DNA of 64,000 bases, taken from NCBI GenBank assembly GCA_036015235.1, contig CP107926.1:7980001-8044000 (forward strand), read 5' to 3'. Of the stretch, positions 24,743 through 34,587 are shown in pieces. The DNA comes from Streptomyces sp. NBC_00433. Lineage in GTDB: Bacteria > Actinomycetota > Actinomycetes > Streptomycetales > Streptomycetaceae. The notes under the pieces were generated by a model that saw only the letters and a program-made list of their open reading frames with translations, ran no database searches and was not told the origin of the DNA. Positions within the stretch are counted from its first letter, which is position 1. Each line of letters opens with the position of its first letter. The position numbers and the translations under genes are program-made.

Positions 24743-25759
24743 ATGACTGTCGCCACCGCGCCGCTGACCGCCGAGCACATACCCCTGGCCGTGCAGCGCT
24801 ACGACCGCTGGTTCTCGCGCGCCCGGCGTCCCCCGTCCCAGCGGGCCTGGCTGACCGACGGACCCGTGCGCGGCGACGAGCTGGTGGGCAGGCTGCACGC
24901 CGTCCCCGGCCTTGAGGCCTGCCGCGCCCTCGACGGCGACGGCCACCTGATCGGCTACCTCGCCGCCCAGCCGGTCACCCTCTCTGCCGACGACCCCGCG
25001 TCGCTGCGCACCCACCCGCGCTCGGCCCTGGTGCCCTACGGCGGCCACGCGCTGCCCGGCGGCCGGGAGACCGAGGTGCTGCGCTCGCTGTACGCCAAGG
25101 TGGCCGAGCGGCTGGTCGCCGACCGCCGCCTGGTGCACTACGTGCAGGTGCCGGCCGGCGAGGTCGCCACCGCCCCCTGGGCCGACCTCGGCTTCGGGCG
25201 CGAGCTGGTGCAGGGCCTGATGGCGGTCAAGGCCAGGGGCCGCCAGCCGCGCGGTGTCGAGGGCCTCGGCATCCGCAGGGCGGGGCCCGGCGACCTGCCG
25301 CAGGTGGGCAGGATGGCCGCGGAGTCCTCCCGGCGGCAGCGCGAGTCCGCGATGTTCCAGCCGCAGCCCGAGGGCGCGCTCGCCGCGCTGCGGCTGCACT
25401 ATGCCGACGCGCTCGCCGACCCGCGCTGCGGCGCCTGGATCGCGTCCCGCAGGGGCGAGGAGATCGCCATGGTGCTCGTCGTGCCCGCCACCCCGGACCC
25501 GGTGATACCGGAGTCGTGCGTCGAGCTGGCCGAGGCGTACGTGGAGCCGTCCGCGCGCGGCGAGGGCATCAGCCGGGTGCTGCTGGCCACCGCGCTGGCG
25601 TGGGCGTACGACAACGGCCACCGCTACATCGCGGCCCGCTGGCACTCCGCCTCGCCGCTCGCGGCGGGGCACTGGCCCGCGGTCGGCTTCCGGCCGGTGG
25701 GCTACCGGCTCAGCAGGGTCCTCGACGCGCGGATCGGCGGAGCGCCGGGAAGCTACTGA
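24743..25759 (+). CDS. tandem GNAT family N-acetyltransferase
   Basis: 338 residues in two GNAT-like halves. The N-terminal half (about 1-165) is degenerate; the C-terminal half (about 175-330) contains the acetyl-CoA-binding pattern SARGEGISRVLLATALAWAYDNG (the R/QxxGxG/A variant RGEGIS, about 272-277). Substrate unknown. ATG 24743 is preceded by a TAGCGT -10 box 12 nt upstream, so the leader is very short. It follows the uridine-kinase-like gene by 73 bp. Confidence 0.78.
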   Translation: MTVATAPLTAEHIPLAVQRYDRWFSRARRPPSQRAWLTDGPVRGDELVGRLHAVPGLEACRALDGDGHLIGYLAAQPVTLSADDPASLRTHPRSALVPYGGHALPGGRETEVLRSLYAKVAERLVADRRLVHYVQVPAGEVATAPWADLGFGRELVQGLMAVKARGRQPRGVEGLGIRRAGPGDLPQVGRMAAESSRRQRESAMFQPQPEGALAALRLHYADALADPRCGAWIASRRGEEIAMVLVVPATPDPVIPESCVELAEAYVEPSARGEGISRVLLATALAWAYDNGHRYIAARWHSASPLAAGHWPAVGFRPVGYRLSRVLDARIGGAPGSY

Positions 25760-26038
25760 CGGGCCGCCAGTCGCAAGTCCGGACGTAAGTGAAATCCCGG
25801 TATGAATCGGGCATTTCGTGGTGGTGTGCGTCACCGTCCGGCCGCCGCGTGACGGGTGTCACCGGGGGAACACGGTCCGGCTTCCCCGCGACACCCGCTG
25901 TTCCCGACCTGGCCCGTTTCTCACCCCGCGTGCCCGCTCGCGCCACCCGCGGTGACCGCCGCGCACACGCACCGGTGTCCGCGGATGGCGAGGAGTAACC
26001 GCCGGTACGGGCGAAATGGTGCGGCATGCCGCGTTTGG

Positions 26039-26068
26039 TTGCCCGCCGCTCCCGGGGTCGTCTAGCTT
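26039..26068 (+). promoter_or_regulatory. promoter of the riboswitch-controlled peptidase gene
   Basis: TTGCCC (26039-26044), an 18-bp spacer and TAGCTT (26063-26068). Transcription from here would begin about 50 bp before the riboswitch core and about 255 bp before the coding start. Upstream, 25760-26038 shows no gene or recognised site. Confidence 0.55.
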
Positions 26069-26126
26069 CGCCCCTACCGCGGGCAGCACGTCCGCGGCAG
26101 CCGCCGGGCGGGACGCCGAATCCTGC

Positions 26127-26313
26127 CGCCGCCCGGTCACGGGAACAGCCGAGCATTCAGGGCAGGAGCGGGGGACCCAGGTAAGCCGCCGTCCGGGAGA
26201 CCGGACGGCTCGGGGTGAAGCCGTGCCCGCCGCCCGCGCATCGCACAGCGCGGCAGCGGCGGACCGCGGCCGGGCATCTCCTGCCCGAACCCGACAGCTC
26301 ACCTCGCAGGCGT
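26127..26313 (+). promoter_or_regulatory. ydaO/yuaA-type c-di-AMP riboswitch
   Basis: The leader contains the conserved blocks of the ydaO class in order: GGGGGACCCAGGTAAG (26170-26185), CTCGGGGTGAAGCCG (26209-26223) and CCCGAACCCGACAGCTCACC (26284-26303), followed by CTCGCAGGCG closing the outer stem. A variable GC-rich hairpin (CCGTCCGGGAGACCGGACGG) lies between the first two blocks. In Streptomyces this class binds cyclic di-AMP and shuts off cell-wall hydrolase genes; here it precedes a LysM-M23 endopeptidase. The riboswitch ends 1-2 nt before the AGGAGAGG ribosome-binding site, so control may be by termination or by occlusion of that site. Confidence 0.9.
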
Positions 26314-26330
26314 AGGAGAGGAATTCCCCC

Positions 26331-27128
26331 ATGCCCGCAAAGGGTCAGCACCGCAAGCCCCGCTCGCTCAACCGCCTCACCAAGGTGTGCATAGCCGCCG
26401 GTACCGGAGCCGCCGCCCTCGCGCTGCCGCTGGTCTCCGTCGCCCACGCGTCGGCCGCCGAGCCCTCCAAGGCCCCCGCCGCCTCCGCCACGTCGCATTA
26501 CACCGTGGTCCCCGGCGACACGCTGGCGAAGATCGCCACCGCCCACCACGTGAAGGGCGGCTGGAAGCCGCTCTACAACGCCAACAAGAAGGTCATCGGC
26601 GCCAACCCGAGCCTGATCCGCCCCGGCATGCACCTCACGCTGAACACCGCCGTGGCCAAGGCCGCCCCCGCCCCGGCCAAGAAGGCCGCCCCGGCGGCGG
26701 CGAAGAAGGCCGTCAGCTCCTCCGGCTACACCAAGCCGGTCGGCGACGCCGCCATCGGCACCCCCTACCACGCCGCGGGCTCCAACTGGTCGTCCGGCTA
26801 CCACACCGGCGTCGACTTCCTGGTCTGGAGCGGCACCCCGGTCCACTCGGTCGCCGCGGGCACCGTCGTGCACGCCGGCGCCGACGGCTCCTACGGCAAC
26901 GACGTGATCATCAAGCACGCCGACGGCAAGTACACGCTGTACGGCCACCTGACCAACCCGGTCGTCTCGGTCGGCCAGAGCGTCACCGCAGGCCAGGAGA
27001 TCGGCATATCCGGCGCCACCGGCAATGTCACCGGCCCGCACCTGCACTTCGAGGTCCGGACCACCCCGAACTACGGCTCGGACATCGACCCGGTCGCCTA
27101 CCTCGCCGCGCACGGCGTCACCGTCTGA
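26331..27128 (+). CDS. secreted LysM-M23 peptidoglycan endopeptidase
   Basis: 265-residue cell-wall hydrolase. Signal peptide (about 1-43, ending HASAAEP), one LysM domain (YTVVPGDTLAKIATAHHV, about 57-105) that binds glycan strands, an Ala/Lys/Pro linker and a C-terminal M23 (LytM) domain. The zinc ligands are visible: GYHTGVDF (His and Asp about 162-166), and TGPHLHFEV (HxH about 239-241). ATG 26331 has AGGAGAGG 9 nt upstream. It is controlled by the c-di-AMP riboswitch directly upstream. It is a paralogue of the Rpf-LysM-M23 protein at 35786; both end in a DPxxYLxAHGVxV-like tail. Confidence 0.95.
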   Translation: MPAKGQHRKPRSLNRLTKVCIAAGTGAAALALPLVSVAHASAAEPSKAPAASATSHYTVVPGDTLAKIATAHHVKGGWKPLYNANKKVIGANPSLIRPGMHLTLNTAVAKAAPAPAKKAAPAAAKKAVSSSGYTKPVGDAAIGTPYHAAGSNWSSGYHTGVDFLVWSGTPVHSVAAGTVVHAGADGSYGNDVIIKHADGKYTLYGHLTNPVVSVGQSVTAGQEIGISGATGNVTGPHLHFEVRTTPNYGSDIDPVAYLAAHGVTV

Positions 27129-27160
27129 CCCGAACGACGGCGCAGACGGCGCCCCAGGAT

Positions 27161-27193
27161 GTGCCCGCCCGGTCCTCAGCACCGGGCGGGCAC
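27161..27193 (+). terminator. intrinsic terminator of the M23 peptidase gene
   Basis: GTGCCCGCCCGGT (27161-27173) pairs perfectly with ACCGGGCGGGCAC (27181-27193) around a 7-nt loop; CGCCTTTT follows, a canonical plus-strand intrinsic terminator. It also lies at the 3' end of the convergent LuxR gene. Confidence 0.9.
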
Positions 27194-27207
27194 CGCCTTT
27201 TCCCGGG

Positions 27208-30186
27208 CTACCCGAACATCCCTGCCAGCTCGCCGCGGGAGACCACGCCGAGCTTCGGATACGCCTTGTAGAGGTGGTAGCCGACCGTCCGCGGGCTCAG
27301 GAACAGCCGGGCCGCGATGTCCTTGTTCGACAGGCCCTCCGCTGCCAGCCGGACGATCTGCGACTCCTGCGGGGTGAGCCCGGCCGCCCCGTCCACCGTG
27401 CCGCCCTCCCGGCCCGCCTCGGGCACCGTGCCGCCCGCCGCGGCCAACTCGCCCCGCGCCCGGCCCGCCCACGGGCGCGCGCCGAGCCGCTCGAAGGCGT
27501 CCAGCGCCGCCCGCAGCCGCACCCGGGCCTCGTTCTTGCGCCGCGCCCGCCGCAGCCACTCGCCGTACAGCAGGTCGGTACGCGCCGACTCCATGGCCCG
27601 CCGGTGCGGGTCGTGGGCCGCCATCGCCTGCCGGAAGTACGCCTCCGCCTCCGCGTCCGGCGCCCGCAGCGCCCGGCAGCGGGCCACCAGCGCCGCTGCC
27701 CAGTCCTGCCCCGAACGCGCCGCCCACGCCTCGAACCGGGCGAAGGGCGCGTCCGCGCGCCCCGGCACACCGAGCCGTACCGCCGCCTCCACCAGGTCCG
27801 GGACGCTGCGGGTCGCGCAGATGTGGTGCCGCACCGACTCCCCGCCGAGCAGCGCCAGCCGCTCCAGCGCCGCCTGCGCGCGGCCGAGCCCCAGGTCGAG
27901 CAGCCCCTGCGACCAGTACGCCCACGGTGCGCCCGGCGCCATCGCCGTGCCCGAGCCGCCCGCGAGCGCCGTGTCCACCAGGCGGCGGCATTCCTCCTCG
28001 TCACCGCGCACCGCGGCGATGTGCGCCAGGGCGCTGCTCAACTGGCTCACCCACTGCCGCTGACCGGTGTCCGCGGCGATCCGCAGCGCCTCGGCCGCCG
28101 TCGCGGCCGCGTCGTCGTAGCGGCCGTCGAAGATCTCCGCCTCGGCGCGGAAGAACATGATCGTGGTGAGCCGCCCCACCCCGCCGCTCTCCCGGCTCTC
28201 GGCGGCCAGCGCCGTGGTCAGCTCGTGCGACTGGGCGTCCTGCCCGAGGGTCAGGCCCACCCCGCACAGCATCACCAGGTCCCGCGGGTCCACCCGGCCG
28301 CCGTGCGCCGCCCGCGCCGCGTCCGCGGCCGCGCCGACGGCAGGCGGGACCCGCCCCGCCGCCTCCCGGCCCAGCGCCGCGGCCAGGAACACCGCCACCG
28401 GCAGGATCGGCGCGTCCGCGGGCAGCGCCAGCGCCGCCAGCCGCTCGACGGTGTCCGCGACCTCGTCCGCCCCGAGATACCAGGCGGTGTGCGTGGCCTG
28501 CACCAGCATCCGCGCCGCCCGCGCCGGATCGCTCCCCGCGACCAGCCCGGCACCCTCGATGAGCCGCCGGTGCGCCCCGGGGAAGTCCCCCTCCCAGAAG
28601 TCCGCGAGCCCGCGCACATGGAGCGCCCGCGCCATCGCCTGCCCGGCGGGCTCAGCGGGGCTCGGCGGCTCCGCGCCGGGCGTGGGCGTCCGGTGGGGTC
28701 CCGAGCCGTCGTCGGTGTGCCGGGGGACGGGTGCTTCTGCGCCGGGGGAGCCTGGCGCGTTCCGCTCGTCCGGGCCAGGGGTGTCGCCTGGGGGCCGTAC
28801 GGGCGGCCGGCGGGGTCCGGTGTCGCCGGCGGAGTGCCCGGGGGAGCCAGGGGGATCGTCCGGGCCAGGGGCGCCCTTGACGGGCCGGTGGGTGGCTGCC
28901 GCACGGGCGGCCTGGTCGGCGAAGGCGCGGGCGCGGGGGATCTCGCCGGCCTCGGAGGCGGATTCGGCGGCCAGGAGGAGGCGGCGCAGGCGGGCGCCGG
29001 GGTCGGTGCTCAGGCGGGCGGCGCGGTCGTACGCGGCGGCCGCCGCGGTGTGGCCGCTGCGTTCCCTGGCGCGGCCCGCGGTCTTCTCCAGGGCGGTCGC
29101 CACGCTCTCGTCGGGGCCGGTCGCGGCGGCCGCCAGGTGCCAGGCCCGGTGGTCCGCCTCGCGCTCGGGGTCGGCGGCCCGAGCCAGCGCGCGGTGGGCG
29201 GCGAGGCGCTCGGGCAGCGCGGCCCGCTGGTGGATCGCGGCCCGCACCAGCGGGTGGCGGAAGCGCAGCGCCGTGCCGTCCACCGTCACCAGCCCGGTGT
29301 CCTGCGCGGGCGGCAGGTCCGCGACGTCCGCGCCGAGGTCGGCCGCGGCCCGCAGGATCGTGCCCAGCTCGCCGGTGTGGTCCGCGGCGGCCACCAGCAG
29401 CAGCGTCTGGGTGCCCCGCGGCAGGTGGCTGGCCCGGCCGTGGAAGGCCAGTTGCAGCCGGCTGGTCAGCGGCAGCGTCCCGGCCCCGGCGCCGGCCCCG
29501 GCGTCGGATTCGCGCAGCCCGACCGGCAGTTCGAGCAGCGCCAGCGGATTGCCCTGCGCCTCGGCGAGGACCCGGCGCAGGACCGGCTCGGCGAGCGGCC
29601 CCGCCCGGTCGGCGAGCAGCGCGGCGGCCGCCGCCTCGTCCAGCGCCGCGGGGCGCAGCTCGGGTAGTCCCGGCGCGGCGAAGGCGCCCTCGCCGTCCCG
29701 CGCGGCGAAGACCAGCGCGACGCCCTCGGCGTCCAGCCGGCGGGCCGCGAAGAGCAGCGCGTCGGTGGACGCCCGGTCCAGCCACTGGGCGTCGTCCACG
29801 ACGCACAGCAGCGGCCCGTCCCCGGCGTGCTCCGACAGCAGCGAGAGGACCGCGAGCCCGACGAACATCGGCTCGCCCGCGCCCTCCGTCGCCAGCCCGA
29901 ACGCCGCCCGCAGCGCCCGCCGTTGCGGCTCGGGCAGCGCGTCCAGCGCCCCCTGTGCCGTGCGTAGCAGCAACTGGAGTCCGGCGAAGGGCAGTTCCGC
30001 CTCGAATTCGACGCCCGAGCCGCGCACCACCGTCATGTCGCCGGCCGCGGCCACCAGGTCGTCGAGCAGCGCGGTCTTGCCGATCCCGGCCTCACCACGC
30101 AGCACCAGCACCCCGCTGTGCCCGGCCCGCGCGCCGTCGAGCAGCGCGCGCAGCGCCGCCGCTTCCCCGTCCCGTCCGTGCAGCAT
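27208..30186 (-). CDS. large LuxR (LAL-type) transcriptional regulator
   Basis: 992-residue ATP-binding regulator of the LAL/MalT-like class. N-terminal AAA/NB-ARC-like ATPase: Walker A LRGEAGIGKTALL (about 30-42) and Walker B LLCVVDDAQWLD (about 123-134). The long middle part is helical and TPR-like, interrupted by a Pro/Gly-rich insertion (about 425-510). The C-terminal LuxR helix-turn-helix is GLTPQESQIVRLAAEGLSNK with RLFLSPRTVGYHL (about 930-975). ATG 30186 is favoured: a TAGCGT -10 box lies 7 nt upstream (leaderless); GTG 30195 is the alternative. Such regulators often act on nearby metabolic genes, here possibly the adjacent PhyH gene, but the ligand and targets are unknown. Confidence 0.9.
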   Translation of the reverse strand: MLHGRDGEAAALRALLDGARAGHSGVLVLRGEAGIGKTALLDDLVAAAGDMTVVRGSGVEFEAELPFAGLQLLLRTAQGALDALPEPQRRALRAAFGLATEGAGEPMFVGLAVLSLLSEHAGDGPLLCVVDDAQWLDRASTDALLFAARRLDAEGVALVFAARDGEGAFAAPGLPELRPAALDEAAAAALLADRAGPLAEPVLRRVLAEAQGNPLALLELPVGLRESDAGAGAGAGTLPLTSRLQLAFHGRASHLPRGTQTLLLVAAADHTGELGTILRAAADLGADVADLPPAQDTGLVTVDGTALRFRHPLVRAAIHQRAALPERLAAHRALARAADPEREADHRAWHLAAAATGPDESVATALEKTAGRARERSGHTAAAAAYDRAARLSTDPGARLRRLLLAAESASEAGEIPRARAFADQAARAAATHRPVKGAPGPDDPPGSPGHSAGDTGPRRPPVRPPGDTPGPDERNAPGSPGAEAPVPRHTDDGSGPHRTPTPGAEPPSPAEPAGQAMARALHVRGLADFWEGDFPGAHRRLIEGAGLVAGSDPARAARMLVQATHTAWYLGADEVADTVERLAALALPADAPILPVAVFLAAALGREAAGRVPPAVGAAADAARAAHGGRVDPRDLVMLCGVGLTLGQDAQSHELTTALAAESRESGGVGRLTTIMFFRAEAEIFDGRYDDAAATAAEALRIAADTGQRQWVSQLSSALAHIAAVRGDEEECRRLVDTALAGGSGTAMAPGAPWAYWSQGLLDLGLGRAQAALERLALLGGESVRHHICATRSVPDLVEAAVRLGVPGRADAPFARFEAWAARSGQDWAAALVARCRALRAPDAEAEAYFRQAMAAHDPHRRAMESARTDLLYGEWLRRARRKNEARVRLRAALDAFERLGARPWAGRARGELAAAGGTVPEAGREGGTVDGAAGLTPQESQIVRLAAEGLSNKDIAARLFLSPRTVGYHLYKAYPKLGVVSRGELAGMFG

Positions 30187-30193
30187 GCCCAGC

Positions 30194-30199
30194 ACGCTA
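30194..30199 (-). promoter_or_regulatory. -10 box of a leaderless promoter for the LuxR gene
   Basis: Minus strand TAGCGT followed by 7 nt and ATG. The box overlaps the stop codon of the upstream PhyH gene, so the LuxR gene can be transcribed independently of it. Confidence 0.5.
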
Positions 30200-31030
30200 A
30201 CCGACGTCCTGGCGGCCGCCGTTCACGCCGGGCCCCAGCCCCTGCCGGATCGCCGACTCGACCGGCGAATAGGCCCCGTCGGGCCGGTCCAGCTCCAGCG
30301 GCACCGCGGGGTGGAGCGGCGGCTGCGCCAGGAAGCGCGGCTGCGTGCCGTGGTGGGGCTGCGCCGCGTGCACCAGGAAGGGGTGGCACAGGAAGACGTC
30401 GCCGGCCCGTCCGGTGGCGAGCACCTCCGGGCGGTGGTCCGTGGCGGCGACCATGGCGGGCGCGATCCCGAGTATCGACGCGCCCGCCTCGCCGTACGGG
30501 GCGAGCAGCGCCGGCATGTCCAGGTGCGAGCCGACGCGGATCCTGGTCGGCGCATTGTCCTCGGTGACGTCGGTGAAGAGGAACAGCATGAGCAAGGCCC
30601 TGTCCCTGGACCGCACGTTGGCGAAATACCAGGTCTCGCCCTCGGGCAGGTAGCTGCCGTCGATGTGCCAGCCGGCGTCGTCCGGCTCGTCCTCGTGCGG
30701 GAAGCGCAGGGGGAAGGAGCCGATGGACGGTCGCGGCGCCCAGCGTCCAGGCCCCACCAGGGCGTCGAACGCGGCATGCAGCACAGGGGTGTTGGCCGCG
30801 GCGACGAAGGGCGGCTGCGCCATCCCGCCGACCCAGCGCACCGGTTCGGTCCAGGTCGCCCGGTCGTCCGGGTCGCACCCGGTCTCCTTCCACAGCAGCG
30901 CCTCGCACTCCCGTGCGGTCTCCGTGGAGAATGCCCCCTCGATCTTGACGAAGCCGTCCCGCAGGAAGGCCTCCGCCAGCTCCGTACCGCCGTCGTCTCC
31001 CGCGTGATCGCCCATGGGCCCGATCATCAC
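30197..31030 (-). CDS. phytanoyl-CoA dioxygenase (PhyH) family protein
   Basis: Fe(II)/2-oxoglutarate-dependent oxygenase fold, up to 277 residues. The facial triad can be seen: GWHIDGSYL supplies His and Asp (about 121-123) and CHPFLVHAAQ supplies the distal His (about 218), with a following PRF region holding an Arg for 2-oxoglutarate. Substrate unknown; bacterial members hydroxylate many small molecules. Start codon is uncertain: GTG 31030, ATG 31027 or ATG 31015, none with a strong ribosome-binding site. It lies between the rho paralogue and the LuxR gene on the same strand. Confidence 0.82.
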   Translation of the reverse strand: MMIGPMGDHAGDDGGTELAEAFLRDGFVKIEGAFSTETARECEALLWKETGCDPDDRATWTEPVRWVGGMAQPPFVAAANTPVLHAAFDALVGPGRWAPRPSIGSFPLRFPHEDEPDDAGWHIDGSYLPEGETWYFANVRSRDRALLMLFLFTDVTEDNAPTRIRVGSHLDMPALLAPYGEAGASILGIAPAMVAATDHRPEVLATGRAGDVFLCHPFLVHAAQPHHGTQPRFLAQPPLHPAVPLELDRPDGAYSPVESAIRQGLGPGVNGGRQDVG

Positions 31031-31078
31031 GCGGCCGGGCCGCCGCGGGCCACCGGATTTCGACCGGCGGGGGGCGTG

Positions 31079-32230
<1,152 letters not shown>

Positions 32231-32470
32231 GGAGTCGTCCTTTCGCGGACGGAAGAGGAGGGTGCGGCGCGAGCGGAAGGATCACGCTCCGCGGACCGCG
32301 GACATCGCCCGGTGGCCCGGGGTCGTGGCAGAAGGGCCACGGCGCTGGGGGCGAACCGGCGCGCATTCGCTGCGCATGAGTGAAGAGGACCGCCGAACCG
32401 GGGGCGACTGCCGTCGGGCGGCGGGAATTCGGAACGAGCACCGGCGCCACTGAAAAGAGGGCGCAGACAT

Positions 32471-32509
32471 GTGCTAGTGAAACTGTAGCACGCCCCCCGC
32501 ACCGGTCAG
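32471..32509 (-). promoter_or_regulatory. candidate promoter and dyad operator of the rho paralogue
   Basis: On the minus strand CTGACC (32509-32504), 16 bp, then TACAGT (32487-32482) looks like a promoter. The -10 box sits in a 21-bp inverted repeat, GTGCTA (32471-32476) and TAGCAC (32486-32491), a typical repressor-site position. The leader to the ATG would be about 245 nt. Confidence 0.45.
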
Positions 32510-33726
32510 CGGTTCCGGCCGCCGCCGGTCTTGCGCCGCAGCAGCACGACGGACGCGGCCGCCACCACGGCGAGGCCGCCGCCCACGTACCAGGCACGTG
32601 CCGACGCGTTCGAGGAGTGCGCGGCCGGCGCCGGAGTCGGCTTGTGCTCCGCGGGCTTCGGCTGCGCCTGCTCCCGCTTCGCCGGTACCGGGGCCTGCGC
32701 GGGGGCGCCCTTGAGGTGGTAGGCGGTCGGCGCGGCGTTCAGGGTGCCCACGGAGGTGGTGTGCCCCGCGGCGGCGAAGCCCCAGTCGAGCAGCTTGCCC
32801 GCCTCGGTGTAGACGGCCTGGGGCAGGCCCGACTGCGGGTTCATCACGGTGACGATGAGCGTCCTGCCCTCCCTGGTCGCGGCGGCGACCAGGGTGTTGC
32901 CGGCGTTGGTGGTGTAGCCGTTCTTCACCCCGATCAGCCCCGGGTACGGGTGGACGCCGCCCGCGCCGGTCAGCAGCCGGTTGGTGTTCTGGATGCCGAA
33001 CGACTTCACGTACACGCCGTGCGCGTCGTAGCCGCCGGGGAAATCCGCGCTCACCGTCGAGGCGTAGCCGGCGAAGTCGCGGTTCGCCAGGCCCGCGCGG
33101 GCGAACAGCGCCAGGTCGTAGGCGGAGGAGACCTGGCCGGGGTTGTCGTAGCCGTCCGGCGAGACGACATGGGTGTCGTCGGCGCCCAGCATCTGCGCCT
33201 TGGCCTGCATCTGGGCCACCGTCAGCGGCACCGAGCCGTTCATGTGCGACAGGACGTGCACGGCGTCGTTGCCCGACGCGAGGAAGACGCCGCGCCACAG
33301 GTCGGCGACGGTGTACGTCTGCCCGGCCTGCACCCCGACCAGGCTGCTGCCGGCGCCGATGCCGGCCAGGTCGCCGTCGGTGACCTTGTGGGTCTCGCCG
33401 GCGGGGAAGCGGGGGAGGACGGTCACCGCGAAGAGCGTCTTGAGGGTGGACGCGGGCGGCAGTTCGCGGTGCGCGTTCTTCGCGGCGAGGACCTGGCCGG
33501 TCCGGGCGTCCGACACCGTCCACGACAGGGCGCTGATGCCGGACGGCAGGTGCGGGGCGCCGTCCTCGCGCTGCACCTGCACCCCGGGTTCGCTGAGCTG
33601 CGCTCCGCCGACCTGCGAGTCCCCGGCCGCGTGGGCCGGTGCCGCGAGCACGGCCAGGCAGCATCCGGCACCGAATACGGCGCCGACGCGGTGGCGGACA
33701 CGGGTGGCTGCACGGCGGTTGCTCAT
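32506..33726 (-). CDS. D-alanyl-D-alanine carboxypeptidase (S11 family, DacC-like)
   Basis: Secreted, membrane-anchored penicillin-binding protein that trims the terminal D-Ala of peptidoglycan stem peptides. 406 residues: signal peptide (about 1-34), S11 domain with the SxxK motif PPASTLKTL (Ser about 93), SGN in FLASGNDAV (about 151) and KNGYT (about 265) in place of the common KTG, then a Pro/Ala/Lys-rich linker and a C-terminal membrane helix (about 375-393) with a basic tail. ATG 33726 is preceded by TACGGT 6 nt upstream, implying leaderless expression; the longer frame upstream has no ribosome-binding site and spoils the signal peptide. Confidence 0.92.
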   Translation of the reverse strand: MSNRRAATRVRHRVGAVFGAGCCLAVLAAPAHAAGDSQVGGAQLSEPGVQVQREDGAPHLPSGISALSWTVSDARTGQVLAAKNAHRELPPASTLKTLFAVTVLPRFPAGETHKVTDGDLAGIGAGSSLVGVQAGQTYTVADLWRGVFLASGNDAVHVLSHMNGSVPLTVAQMQAKAQMLGADDTHVVSPDGYDNPGQVSSAYDLALFARAGLANRDFAGYASTVSADFPGGYDAHGVYVKSFGIQNTNRLLTGAGGVHPYPGLIGVKNGYTTNAGNTLVAAATREGRTLIVTVMNPQSGLPQAVYTEAGKLLDWGFAAAGHTTSVGTLNAAPTAYHLKGAPAQAPVPAKREQAQPKPAEHKPTPAPAAHSSNASARAWYVGGGLAVVAAASVVLLRRKTGGGRNR

Positions 33727-33732
33727 ACGTTC

Positions 33733-33738
33733 ACCGTA
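33733..33738 (-). promoter_or_regulatory. -10 box of a leaderless promoter for the S11 peptidase gene
   Basis: Minus strand TACGGT, 6 nt before ATG. The surrounding CATACGTTCACCGTATG is nearly palindromic, so a repressor site may overlap the start. Confidence 0.5.
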
Positions 33739-34150
33739 TGAACGCCAATGCCCTCCGGGCGCGGTGGCGAGGCCCATCCGGGCGCCCACGCCCTCCCCCC
33801 GAGTGAACAACTGCTCCGACCAGCCCACCCCCTCCGGCGGACGGTGGGACTACTACGGCTCCCCTTCCGCCAGGGGGGCGCTTCCGCCGGCGCGGCGGGT
33901 GCGGGGCGCCCTTCGGCCAGGGGCGCCTTCCCCGGGCGCGGGCGTGGGGGTGCCCCTTCCGCGGGCCGCGGTGGCGCTGCGGTCCCTTTCGGCAAGGGGG
34001 TGCCACCCGGGGGCGCGGGGAACTGCGCGCTCAGCCGACCACCGGCGGGTGGTCCGAGCGAAGCGAGATGGGGGTACCCCCAGGCGAAGCTCTGGGGGAG
34101 GACCGGACTGCCCCTTTCGGCCGGTGGCGACGTGCAGCCAGCCGACGGCT

Positions 34151-34482
34151 GGTCGCGCCCGCGCGGCGTCAGCCGCAGATCAGGTGCGGCCCCGCGCCCC
34201 TGGGGTGGTGGCGGTCCGTCGTCATACGACGGTGGGTGGGGGCTGGTCGCGCCGGCGCGGCGTCAGCCGCAGATCAGGTGCGGCCCCGCGCCGCTGGGGT
34301 GGTGGCGGTCCGTCGTCATACGACGGTGGGTGGGGGCTGGTCGCGCCGGCGCGGCGTCAGCCGCAGATCAGGTGCGGCCCCGCGCCGCTGGGGTGGTGGC
34401 GGTCCGTCGTCATACGACGGTGGGTGGGGGCTGGTCGCGCCGGCGCGGCGTCAGCCGCAGATCAGGTGCGGCCCCGCGCCCC
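34151..34482. repeat. 94-bp tandem repeat, about 3.5 copies
   Basis: Units start at 34151, 34245, 34339 and 34433 with exactly 94-bp periodicity; the last is truncated. Units two and three are almost identical, so expansion is recent. Each unit has GGTCGCGCCGGCGCGGCGTC, GGTGGTGGCGGTCCGTCG and a 7-bp-stem palindrome CCGTCGT-CAT-ACGACGG (for example 34216-34232). The gene-free block 33727-34587 also contains a single GGGGCGCGGGGAACTGCGCG core (about 34012) and CCCCCAGGCGAAGCTCTGGGGG near 34077. A translated frame across it is an artefact of the repeat. Diverged units occur at 21640-21832. Confidence 0.9.
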
Positions 34483-34587
34483 TGAGAGTCGCCCGCACGG
34501 GAAGGGGCGCCCCCGGTGGTTGGTTCCGGAGGCGCGGGGCGGCGGGGGCCGGTCCCCGGGGGCGGGGCGCCGGTGGGGCGCGAGGGG

